A DNA stretch of 64,000 nt, from NCBI GenBank assembly GCA_963664845.1, contig OY761615.1, positions 5,704,001-5,768,000 of the forward strand, written 5' to 3'. The stretch comes from CAIYTF01 sp963664845 (GTDB lineage Bacteria > Bacteroidota > Ignavibacteria > Ignavibacteriales > Ignavibacteriaceae). The notes below the pieces were generated by a model. That model made no database searches. It saw nothing but the letters and a program-made list of their open reading frames with translations, and had not been told where the DNA came from. Position 1 is the stretch's first letter, and each line of letters begins with the position of its first letter. Below are positions 19,401 through 30,600 of this stretch, in pieces. Both the position numbers and the translations under genes were made by a program.

Positions 19401-21366
19401 TGCCTGGACGAAGTTCGCGTACTCATTGAGTGCATACCGTATGGCAAACGTTCAGTTCCGGATTCTCATCAGCTACCCAAATGATTATGAAATATATATT
19501 GACGATGTTGTCATCGGTGATGGCCTTTCTGATCCGGTTTTATTGTCCCCTGCAAACAACTCGCAGAATAATTTTATACCGGTTACCTTTAACTGGAATG
19601 CAATCTCGGGTGTGTCATTTTATCGCTTCCAACTTGCAACGGATGCATCGTTGAGTGAGGGCTTACTTGTGGTAAATGATACGGTTAGAGGGACTAGTTC
19701 CCGAACACTTTCAAATCTTCAGCCCTATACCACCTATTACTGGCGTATTCTTGGCCAAAACGAGACCGAAAGTACTCCATGGTCAAGTATTTGGCGATTC
19801 AGCACACTACAGGAAGGAACCGCGCCAACCTGGAGCATTAATCTCAATTTTTCACACGGTGGAAACACCGTTCAAACACTCACCTTTGGTTTACATCAGG
19901 AGGCTACCGAAGGTCTTGATTCTTTTCTTGGAGAAATAGAGATGCCACCCATTCCCCCATTCGGAGCATTCGATGCACGGTTTAACCTTCCGGGAGAAAG
20001 TTCTATTGCATCAGCAATTGATTTTAGAAGTGATACCACGACACAAGCTGTTTGGAATTTGAGATTTCAACCCGGAACTGCCGGTTACCCCGTCTTTATT
20101 AGCTGGGATTCGACTCAAGTTCCGGCCGGTAACTTATTCATTACCGATGATATAACCGGAAATCTCATCACTATTAATATGAAAGAGCAAGGCAGCTACG
20201 TGGTAACCAACAGCGGAATCCAAGCGCTTAGGATCACGTACACTTTGCAACTTTGCCCTGATATAAAAGTCGCGAACGGTTGGAACATGATTTCTGTTCC
20301 GGTGAGAACTTCCGATATGGGAAAAACTTCATTATTCCCAACGGCAACATCTCCGGCATACGGATTTGATAATGGATACTTTACGTCAGAGAATCTGCAA
20401 TCCGGCTTGGGATATTGGCTGCGATTTGACAGTCCGCAACAGTTTACCATGTGCGGAAGCGGAGTACAAAACGGCCAGCTTTCCCTGTCCCAGGGCTGGA
20501 ATATGATTGGGCCATTTAATACGCCAGTAAGTGTCAATGATCTTTACGCTTATCCTGAGAATATGATCGCATCATATTTCTTCGGGTTTCATGACACTTA
20601 TTATATGGCTGACACCCTGAAGCCAGGAAAAGGATACTGGGTAAAAGCAAATACTTCAGGTATGATCTTTATGGGACAGATCCCAGCGTATAAACATCTA
20701 AATAAGGTTATACCATTAAGTATAAATGAGGTTGACAAGTCTGCCGCCAAATTACTCATCCAGGACGCTGCCGGCAGGAACATGGTTTTGTATCTGGCCG
20801 CTGGAAATGCTTCTACCGGTTATGAACTTCCTCCGATTCCTCCAAGTGGTATCTTTGATGTGCGGTTTGCTTCAAACTCAATTACAGGTTCGCTTCTGCA
20901 GGATAATCAACTGCGATTAAACTCCGCGGTCTATCCTGTAAGATTGAAAATTCAGGGTGCCAGTGTCACCATAAAAGACATCATAACCGGCAAAATAGTT
21001 AACCATCTTCTTTTAAACGGGAAAGATTTTCTCCTTACAAATTCAAAACTCGACGTTCTCTCTATTTCCGGAGTTGAAAAACCGTTGGCGTATGAACTTT
21101 CACAGAATTATCCTAATCCTTTTAATCCCACAACAACATTCAGGTTTGCGTTACCGGCAGACAGCAAGGTTGTTCTCTCTGTCTTCAATACATTGGGCGA
21201 AAAAGTAGCCGAAGTGCTTAATGATATACAGAGTGCAGGATATACAGAAATACCATTTAACGCGTCATCGCTGGCCTCCGGAATCTACTTCTATAAACTG
21301 GAAGCAACACCGGTCTCTGGTGGAAACGTGTTTGTCCAGACAAAGAAGATGCTATTGCTAAAGTAA
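16468..21366 (+). CDS. T9SS-exported multidomain surface protein (MAM-like/choice-of-anchor J, FnIII)
   Basis: 1632 residues. Order: signal peptide (1-20); five MAM/choice-of-anchor-J-like jelly-roll domains (about 35-190, 305-455, 460-605, 715-870, 870-1015), each with FPF-DD(L/M)E starts and Y-DD-ID ends; interposed FnIII-like domains (about 195-300, 610-715, 1020-1115; PYTTYYWRILGQNE); one unnamed about 120-aa domain (about 1120-1240; MPPIPPFGAFDARFNLPG); a GWNMISVPV/GWNMIGPFN double module (about 1265-1410); a shortened second copy of the unnamed domain (LPPIPPSGIFDVRF); and a C-terminal type A T9SS sorting domain (about 1535-1632; QNYPNPFNPTTTF, LASGIYFYKLEA). T9SS would carry it across the outer membrane and anchor or release it. 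Adhesion or carbohydrate binding is plausible but unproven. Confidence 0.88.
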   Translation: MNRSFVFIALMLLCPLLIAQSSVPLRGVGLNKNLNEALFPFYDDLETDTAWTRDINYCHDYTGIVHSGEKSWEIGETGGNLTYLMLNHKIDLSKSQNPYISFWETVQGYFGTYGYLNISIDVSTDGGYNFQNIGSQGYGVGDWKRVEYSLAAYRPQSVLIRIGVSNNYATAWGDGPHPVYLDDFMIDDAPVPTSLVLNNATNNGFHLAWGQSKAADFSHYRMIISTDPNKVTNYYTTTAVYGRTETRVVDFFDKTRIDTTLTDLCFTNTHYYARLFEEDTQGYTNEGTETQDINTAFTVTVQKAPFTQDFEGTFKWAADIPWTLTSADAADTGHSATHAFEDSPDGVYAAAGDRCLTFEVDLSNTVRPYLSFKNRYSFNQSQGDYGSIEYSTNNANWSQLASVSGTEYLWQQECYDLSFLKPYGNVFLRFRSYSASNINSRDGWHIDDISVLNNSVTVSFPFSDDMENENLTKLNWIPGRWQLSTQAHSGTNAWSLKNNTGSTALTLASGLNLTNAINPFVLLWLQGIGPQGEGCYVNIQASADDGANWSTIGNMDFSGPTTWKKLFCPLTNFRQPNVIIRIFSSNGNASYTIYADDILVDNFPAPTSLVLSNPTNNGMRVSWGKSSSAYFYRYRLVLSTDENQVTYYNSTNSVQYRNETRVIDLYNQSTLDTTISDLTFFGTKYFAKLYEEDTRGYINQGTETISFYTASTMAAQPAPFTQNFEGSFQWAADLPWAVTANDSAEPNHSAIKAMEDSPNGTSAAFADRNLLLHSNLTATQRPVLRFSHKYSFNSAQNDIGKIEWSTDNINWNSLAAFRGTEYSWQQEEYDLSFLKSSGDLFIRFNSLTNADKNLFDGWHLDDVGIYSNTRTISFPFIDDMENDSICSLNWIPGEFKPVTTMAHSGSKAWTLKNWHYGELPLTMAGPTDLSKTTNPFISYWFKAIPHNTNGTYIIVQSSTDAGANWTDIAARSYITNYLAWTKFAYSLSAYRMANVQFRILISYPNDYEIYIDDVVIGDGLSDPVLLSPANNSQNNFIPVTFNWNAISGVSFYRFQLATDASLSEGLLVVNDTVRGTSSRTLSNLQPYTTYYWRILGQNETESTPWSSIWRFSTLQEGTAPTWSINLNFSHGGNTVQTLTFGLHQEATEGLDSFLGEIEMPPIPPFGAFDARFNLPGESSIASAIDFRSDTTTQAVWNLRFQPGTAGYPVFISWDSTQVPAGNLFITDDITGNLITINMKEQGSYVVTNSGIQALRITYTLQLCPDIKVANGWNMISVPVRTSDMGKTSLFPTATSPAYGFDNGYFTSENLQSGLGYWLRFDSPQQFTMCGSGVQNGQLSLSQGWNMIGPFNTPVSVNDLYAYPENMIASYFFGFHDTYYMADTLKPGKGYWVKANTSGMIFMGQIPAYKHLNKVIPLSINEVDKSAAKLLIQDAAGRNMVLYLAAGNASTGYELPPIPPSGIFDVRFASNSITGSLLQDNQLRLNSAVYPVRLKIQGASVTIKDIITGKIVNHLLLNGKDFLLTNSKLDVLSISGVEKPLAYELSQNYPNPFNPTTTFRFALPADSKVVLSVFNTLGEKVAEVLNDIQSAGYTEIPFNASSLASGIYFYKLEATPVSGGNVFVQTKKMLLLK

Positions 21367-21675
21367 GTTATAACTAGACTACCTGTAATGTATCTGTTAC
21401 GGATACTTTGAGCCCGGTATAACAACATCGGTACTCCGGTATAGTTACGAGACCATCCCGGAGTACTGATAGAGAAACATCTGAAAAACCTGCTGTCCGT
21501 TGATCCACTTGCGGATCGGTTGATTGGCAGTTATACTTATTCACTGTTTTAATCGTTCCTTTATTCCCGGCATTTTCAATACGCTGCAGTTTACTGTAAG
21601 CAGAAGTTTGAAACGCGGTTATAAACAAACGATTTACCGGCGATAAAATTTTCATTATTTCCTTATGGAGAATAG
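21367..21675 (+). other. Intergenic region between the two giant genes
   Basis: 309 nt. The only structure is a perfect 9-bp inverted repeat GTACTCCGG / CCGGAGTAC (21431-21439 and 21458-21466) with an 18-nt loop and no T-run. A GGAG ribosome site lies at about 21667. A minus-strand frame here shows no protein-like features. Confidence 0.45.
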
Positions 21676-24600
21676 ATGTCCAGAATTTTGAATCTCATGT
21701 TGTTGGTCTTTCTGATGTGCGGTTTCCTTTATGCGCAAACTGCCGCCCAGATCGATATACCTCTGACTGTCAGTGATGGAACCGGTAATGTTTTCGTATT
21801 GCATTTTGGTTTGGACCCCTCCGCAACTGATGGTATTGATAAGGAGCTTGGTGAATCGGCTTTGGTGCCCATTCCATTGGCAGGTGTTTTTGACGCACGT
21901 TTTAATGTGACGACGTTCGAATCAACAATAAGAGATTATCGGACGGGAGACGCCTCCTTCACCGGGAAAAAGATTCATGAAATTCAGTTTCAGCCTGGCA
22001 AAGGTGGAACCATACAGTTGAACTGGAATTTCCCGGCCACAGTAAGCGGATTGCTGGAGGACGAGATAACCGGTACTCTGATCACAGTGTCTATGAAAGA
22101 CACGGGAAGCTATACCCCGGCATACCCTAATATTACCAAACTTAAGTTAACCATTACCTACAACCTGACTGAAATTCCATTACCAACTGCTCCACTACTC
22201 TATAGCCCACAAAATGGTACGGAAGCGGAATCTGTTAATCCAACACTGAGTTGGGAACAGGTTTCCAATGCATCATTGTATGAATTACAAGTGGCTTATG
22301 ACAGTCTTTTCAGTTCGCCTGTTTTTACTGATGTGTGGCTGGCTGAAAATTCAAAACAATTAGCTAACCTATTTAATAACACCAGGTATTTTTGGCGTGT
22401 AAGTGCCAAAAACATTGCCGGCGCCAGTTCATTTTCACCGATATGGTCATTCATAACAGAATCGGGTGTGCCTCTACCCACAGCACCAGTGCTGACTTAC
22501 CCGTTGAATAATGCCCTCGGACAACCCCTCACAACCTCTCTTACCTGGCAACAGGTTTCAGGTGCAACAAAATATCATGTACAAATTGCAACAGACATAA
22601 ATTTTACCAATCTGCTCTCAGATGACGCATCAGTTTTGCAAACCAGTTTTACGACGCCATTACTCCAGAATGGAATGGAATATTTCTGGCGTGTTAGCGC
22701 CACCAATGCTTCAGGACAAGGTGTATATTCACCGATCAGGGTCTTCACCACTTTACTGAAATCAAAAGAAGCAATAGTATCTGTGCCCCTGACGATAAGT
22801 GATGGTATAGCAGGAAGGCAAATTCTTGAGTTTGGTTTAGACCCATCTGCCTCTGATACTTTAGACGCAAGCTTGGACGAAATAAGCCTGGGACCCGTTC
22901 CGCCTTCGGGTATGTTTGACTGCAGATTTATTCTTCCAAATTCATCAACCTCATTGAAGGATTTTCGTTCCGGTGACGCTTTATATACCGGGAAAAAAGT
23001 ATATGAACTCCAGTTTCAACCGGGAACCGGTGGAACAATCAACATAAGCTGGAACTTCCCTTCTACTATTTCCGGATTGTTGCAGGATGAAATAACAGGA
23101 TCGGTCATATATGTTTCCCTGAAGGATGCAGGGAGCTATACGATTGCATATCCCGGGATTACCAAGCTCAGATTGACAGTAACATATAATCTCGCAGCAA
23201 TCCCACTACCCTCAGTTCCTTCATTGGCCACTCCGTTAAATACAGCAACCGGTATTCCGGTAAATCCATATTTGGCATGGACTTCTTCCGAATATGCTTC
23301 CGCTTATCACCTCCAAGTGGCGCTTGACACTGCGTTCAGGTATTTTGTTTATAATGACTCAACCCTTACTGAAAACTTAAAACAAATCAACAGTCTTTAC
23401 TCTAATACGCAATATTACTGGCGGGTTAGCGCAGGGAATATTGCGGGTGCAAGCGCATATTCCGCTATTTGGACATTTCAAACCGAACTGGGTTTTTCTG
23501 CGCCTGATGCGCCAATTTTGACTGCACCACTGCAAAATGCCACTGATCAACCAATCAGCGTGTCTTTGTATTGGCAACAGAGCTCAAACGCTTCGAAATA
23601 CCACGTGCAACTGGCAACCGACGCTGCTTTCAGTAATCCGATTCTTGATGATTCGACGGTTTCGCTTCTCAGCCTTTCCGCTGGAATCCTTCGATATGGT
23701 ACTCAGTATTATTGGCGCGTAAGTGCCATTAATGCGGCCGGACAAGGCGCATATTCTGAGATCAGGACATTTACCACAATTCTCAACCCGAAAAACGCAG
23801 AAGCGGATTTTTCTTTGACTGTCAGCGATGGTGCAGGCGGTTCGAAGGTTCTGAATTTCGGATTGGATCCTGTTGCAACGGACAGTCTGGATGCCTCACT
23901 GGGAGAGATGGAGCTGCCGCCACGACCGGTACAAACTGTTTTTGATGCCAGATTTATTTTGGCTTCAGGTAAAAGTTCCCTTCGCGATTACCGTTTTGCG
24001 GTATGGCCATTTGTTAGTAAAAATGAGTATATAGTCCAGTATCAACGTGGGGCAGGATCAACCATTACACTGGAATGGAACCTCCCTGCAGGCGCCTTGG
24101 GAAAACTGCAGGATTTGACCACCGGTGAGTTGATAAATGTAAGCATGTCCGGTACGGGAAAATATACCATTTCAAACCCGCTCACGATAGATAAATTAAA
24201 AATGAGCATGGAGTACAACTTCACCCCACCACCTGCCGTTGTACTTAATTCTCCTTCTTTAGGGTCAGTAAATCAAGTTAGAAACCCTCTATTGCAATGG
24301 ACTGCTGCCGCACGCACCGATAAATACCATGTTGAACTTTCAAGAGACTCGCTGTTTACGGAAGTGGTATTTGTTGACACAATGGTAACAGGAACATCCT
24401 CTCAGATAACGGGACTCGACTATTTGACAACGTACTTTTGGCGGGTCAGAGGCATTAATTTTGGTGGTATTGGTGACTGGTCAATTATAAACCATTTTAC
24501 AACCATTATTCAAGCACCCACACTCCCGGTGCTTGCATCCCCTGCCAATAACATTTCCGGTTTAGTCACGCCAATTATGTTATCATGGTATAAATCATTC

Positions 24601-27600
24601 AGAGCTGATACATACAGGATTCAGGTTGCTACTGATGCCGAATTTACTAATCTGTTAAATGAGACATCCAATATTGCCGATTCAGCATTTTCATTAAGAG
24701 GTGTGCAACCCCTGGCAACCTATTACTGGCGTGTCGAAGCAAATAATATCGGCGGTACCAGTGGATTTACTTCGGCATACAAATTCAGTACCCTTGGAAC
24801 ACCAACAACGGTTACCCTGCTTAGCCCGGCAAATAATGCAGTAAATCAGCCAACCAGTAATCTGGCATTTACATGGACAAAGGCTCAGGATCAGATGCTG
24901 AAGACAGTCAGTCATTACTGGTTCGACTTAGCTACCGATACCAATAAAACAGCAATACTGACGGATACTACCCTGACTGATACTTCAAAGATCGTCAATG
25001 GACTGGACAACCTGACCAGGTATTACTGGAGAGTAAAAGCAAAGAACCAGACAGGCTGGGGCAACTATAGCGCGTGGTCATCATTTTCTACAATCATTGA
25101 ACGACCTGCAACGGCAGTTTTAATTTCACCGGTAAATACTTCGGTTAACCAGCCAACCAGTCTCACCCTGCAATGGAATGCAGCGCTCAGAGCCGACCGT
25201 TACCGCGTTGAACTAGCAAAAGACTCTCTGTTTACCAATACCGTATTCACCGACACCGGGACAACAAATCTTACCAGTACAGTCAGCGGACTCGATTACC
25301 TGACAAAGTACTTCTGGAGAATAAAGGGAAAGAATGTAGGCGGAGAAAGTGACTGGTCGGTGATCAACAGCTTTACGACAATTATTGAAAAGCCGGCATT
25401 ACCAGTACTTGGATCTCCTGCAAATAATGCTACTGGTGTAGTCCAGCCGGTTACACTGGTATGGCAAAAATCGCTGCGTGCAGATAAATATCATGTGCAG
25501 GTAGCTTCAGATGCTGCCTTTACTAATATCGTTAGCGAAACATCGAATCTTACAGATTCAATTTTGACATTGAGCACACTGCAACCCTTGGTCACCTATT
25601 ACTGGCGAGTCGAGGCGAGCGATATCGGCGGTACGAGTGGATTTACTTCGGCATATAAATTCAGTACTCTTGGAACTCCGACAACGGTCACTCTGCTTAG
25701 CCCGGTAAATAATGCGGTCAACCAGGCGATTAATAACCTGACATTCAAATGGACGAAGGCTCAGGATCCGGTATTGAAGACGGTAAGTCATTACTGGTTC
25801 GACTTAGCAACCGATACCAATAAAACAGCAATACTGACAGATACAACTCTTACTGATACCTCAAAGATCGTCAATGGTCTGGACTACCTGACCAGGTATT
25901 ACTGGAGAGTAAAAGCAAAGAACCAGACAGGCTGGGGCAACTATAGCGCGTGGTATTCGTTTACAACCATCATTGAACCACCTGCAACGGCAGTTTTAAT
26001 TTCACCGGCAAATGCATCTGTCAATCAGTCAATCAGCCTGACTCTGCAATGGAATGCAGCGTCCAGAGCAGAGCGTTACCGTATTGAACTTGCTAAGGAC
26101 TCGCTATTCTCAAATATTGTATACACCGATACAGGAACAACAAACCTCAGTGCACCTGTCAGCGGACTCGATTACCTGACAAAATACTTCTGGAGAGTAA
26201 AGGGAAAGAATGTCGGCGGGGAAAGTGACTGGTCGGTGATAAACAGTTTTACGACAATTATTGAAAAGCCGGCACTTCCGGTGCTTGCATCTCCTGCAAA
26301 TAATGCTACTGGTGTAGTCCAGCCGGTTACACTGGTATGGCAAAAATCGCTGCGTGCAGATAAATATCATGTGCAGGTAGCTTCAGATGATGCCTTTACT
26401 AATATCGTTAGCGAAACATCGAATCTTACAGATTCAACTTTGACATTGAGCACACTGCAACCCTTGGCCACCTATTACTGGCGGGTCGAGGCGAGCAATA
26501 TCGGCGGCACCAGTGGATTTACTTCGGCATATAAATTCAGTACTCTTGGAACTCCGACAACGGTCACTCTGCTTAGCCCGGTAAATAATGCTGTCGATCA
26601 GCCGATCAGTATTTTGACATTTATTTGGAACAAGGCTCAGGATCAGATGCTGAAGACGGTCAGTCATTACTGGTTCGACTTAGCAACCGATACCAATAAA
26701 ACAGCAATACTGACAGATACTACCCTGACTGATACTTCAAAGATCGTAAATAGTCTGAACTACCTGACAAAGTATTATTGGAGAGTCAAGGCGAAGAACC
26801 AGTCAGGCTGGGGTGGTTACAGCCCATGGTCATCGTTTACAACCATCATTGAACGACCTGCAACAGCAGCACTGACTTCACCGGCAAATGCATCTGTCAA
26901 TCAGCCAATCAGTCTCACACTGCAATGGAATGCAGCGCTCAGAGCTGACCGTTACCGCGTTGAAGTGGCCAAAGACTCACTGTTCAGCAACACTATATTC
27001 ACCGATACCGGGACAACAAACCTCAGTGCCGCTGTAAACGGACTGGATTATCTGGCAAAGTACTTCTGGAGAGTAAAAGGAAAGAACGTCGGTGGTGAAA
27101 GTGACTGGTCGGTGATAAACAGCTTTACGACAATTATTGAAAAGCCGTTACTTCCGGTGCTTGCATCTCCTGCAAATAATGCTACTGGTGTAGTCCAGCC
27201 GGTTACACTGGTATGGCAAAAATCGCTGCGTGCAGATAAATATCATGTGCAGGTTGCTTCAGATGATGCCTTTACTAATATCGTTAGCGAAACATCGAAT
27301 CTTACAGATTCAACTTTGACATTGAGCACACTGCAACCCTTGGTCACCTATTACTGGCGAGTCGAGGCGAGCGATATCGGCGGTACGAGTGGATTTACTT
27401 CGGCATATAAATTCAGTACTCTTGGAACTCCGACAACGGTCACTCTGCTTAGCCCGGTAAATAATGCGGTCAACCAGGCGATTAATAACCTGACATTCAA
27501 ATGGACGAAGGCTCAGGATCCGGTATTGAAGACGGTAAGTCATTACTGGTTCGACTTAGCAACCGATACCAATAAAACAGCAATACTGACAGATACAACT

Positions 27601-30600
27601 CTTACTGATACCTCAAAGATCGTCAATGGTCTGGACTACCTGACCAGGTATTACTGGAGAGTAAAAGCAAAGAACCAGACAGGCTGGGGCAACTATAGCG
27701 CGTGGTATTCGTTTACAACCATCATTGAACCACCTGCAACGGCAGTTTTAATTTCACCGGCAAATGCATCTGTCAATCAGTCAATCAGCCTGACTCTGCA
27801 ATGGAATGCAGCGTCCAGAGCAGAGCGTTACCGTATTGAACTTGCTAAGGACTCGCTATTCTCAAATATTGTATACACCGATACAGGAACAACAAACCTC
27901 AGTGCACCTGTCAGCGGACTCGATTACCTGACAAAGTACTTCTGGAGAATAAAGGGAAAGAATGTAGGCGGAGAAAGTGACTGGTCGGTGATCAACAGCT
28001 TTACGACAATTATTGAAAAGCCAACACTTCCGGTGCTTGCATCTCCTGCAAATAATGCTACTGGTGTAGTCCAGCCTATTACACTGGTATGGCAAAAGTC
28101 CCTGCGTGCAGATAAATATCATGTGCAGGTAGCTTCAGATGATGCCTTTACTAATATCGTTAGCGAAACATCGAATCTTACAGATTCAACTTTGACATTG
28201 AGCACACTGCAACCCTTGGCCATCTATTACTGGCGGGTCGAGTCGAGCAATATCGGCGGTACGAGTGGATTTACTACGGCATATAAATTCAGTACTCTTG
28301 GAACTCCGACAACGGTCACTCTGCTTAGCCCAGTAAATAATGCGGTCAACCAGGCGATTAATAACCTGACATTCAAATGGACGAAGGCTCAGGATCCGGT
28401 ATTGAAGACGGTAAGTCATTACTGGTTCGACTTAGCAACCGATACCAATAAAACAGCAATACTGACAGATACTACCCTGACTGATACTTCAAAGATCGTA
28501 AATAGTCTGAACTACCTGACAAAGTATTATTGGAGAGTCAAGGCGAAGAACCAGTCAGGCTGGGGTGGTTACAGCCCATGGTCATCGTTTACAACCATCA
28601 TTGAACGACCTGCAACAGCAGTTTTAATTTCACCGGTAAATACTTCGGTTAACCAGCCAATCAGTCTCACCCTGCAATGGAATGCAGCTACCAGAGCCGA
28701 GCGTTACCGTGTTGAACTTGCTAAGGACTCGCTATTCTCAAATATTGTATACACCGATACGGGAACAACAAACCTCAGTGCACCTGTCAGCGGACTCGAT
28801 TACCTGACAAAATACTTCTGGAGAGTAAAGGGAAAGAATGTTGGCGGGGAAAGTGACTGGTCGGTGATAAACAGTTTTACGACAATTATTGAAAAGCCGG
28901 CACTTCCGGTGCTTGCATCTCCTGCAAATAATGCTACTGGTGTAGTCCAGCCGGTTACACTGGTATGGCAAAAATCAGTGCGGGCAGATAAATATCATGT
29001 GCAGGTAGCTTCAGATGATGCCTTTACTAATATCGTTAGCGAAACATCGAATCTTACAGATTCAACTTTGACATTGAGCACACTGCAACCCTTGGCCACC
29101 TATTACTGGCGGGTCGAGGCGAGCAATATCGGCGGCACCAGTGGATTTACTTCCTCATACAAATTTAGTACTCTGGGAATACCGACAACAGTTACCCTAC
29201 TTAGCCCGGCAAATAATGCAGTAAATCAGCCAACCAGTAATCTGGCATTTACATGGACAAAGGCTCAGGATCAGATGATGAAGACGGTCAGTCATTACTG
29301 GTTCGACTTAGCAACCGATACCAATAAAACAGCAATACTTACAGATACAACCCTTACTGATACCTCAAAGATCGTCAATGGTCTGGACTATCTGACCAGG
29401 TATTACTGGAGAGTAAAAGCAAAGAACCAGTCAGGCTGGGGTGGTTACAGCCCATGGTCATCGTTTACAACCATCATTGAACGACCTGCAACAGTAGCAC
29501 TGACTTCACCGGCAAATGCATCAGTCAATCAACCAATCAGTCTCACCCTGCAATGGAATGCTTCTGCAAGAGCTGAGCTTTACCGTGTTGAACTGGCTAA
29601 AGACTCGCTATTCACCAATACTGTATTCGCCGATACGGGGACAACAAACCTCAGTGCACCTGTCAGCGGACTCGATTACCTGACAAAGTACTTCTGGAGA
29701 GTCAAGGGAAAGAATGTCGGCGGAGAAAGTGACTGGTCGGTGATCAACAGCTTTACGACAATTATTGAAAAGCCGGCATTACCAGTACTTGCATCTCCTG
29801 CAAATAATGCTACTGGTGAAGTCCAGCCGGTTACACTGGTATGGCAAAAATCAGTGCGGGCAGATAAATATCATGTTCAGGTTGCTTCAGATGTTGAGTT
29901 TACCAACATCGTTAGCGAATCATCGAATCTGACAGATTCAACTTTACTAGTGAATACACTGCAATCGATGGCCACCTATTACTGGCGTGTCGAAGCAAAT
30001 AATATCGGCGGTACCAGTGGATTTACTACGGCATACAAATTCAGTACCCTTGGAATTCCGACAACGGTTACTCTGCTTGCTCCGGCAAATAGTGCTGTCA
30101 ATCAGCCGATCAGTAATCTTACATTTAAATGGACCAAGGCTCAGGATCAGATGCTGAAGACCGTAAGTCATTATTGGTTCGACCTTACAGCCGACACCAA
30201 CAAGGCTACAGTAATAACGGATACGACTCTCACTGATACTTCAAAGATCGTAAATAGTCTGAACTACCTGACAAAATATTATTGGAGAGTCAAGGCGAAG
30301 AACCAGTCAGGCTGGGGTGGTTACAGCCCATGGTCATCGTTTACAACCATCATTGAACGACCTGCAACAGCAGTTTTAATTTCACCGGTAAATACTTCGG
30401 TTAACCAGCCAATCAGTCTCACCCTGCAATGGAATGCAGCTACCAGAGCCGAGCGTTACCGTGTTGAACTTGCTAAGGACTCGCTATTCTCAAATATTGT
30501 ATACACCGATACGGGAACAACAAACCTCAGTGCACCTGTCAGCGGACTCGATTACCTGACAAAATACTTCTGGAGAGTAAAGGGAAAGAATGTCGGCGGG

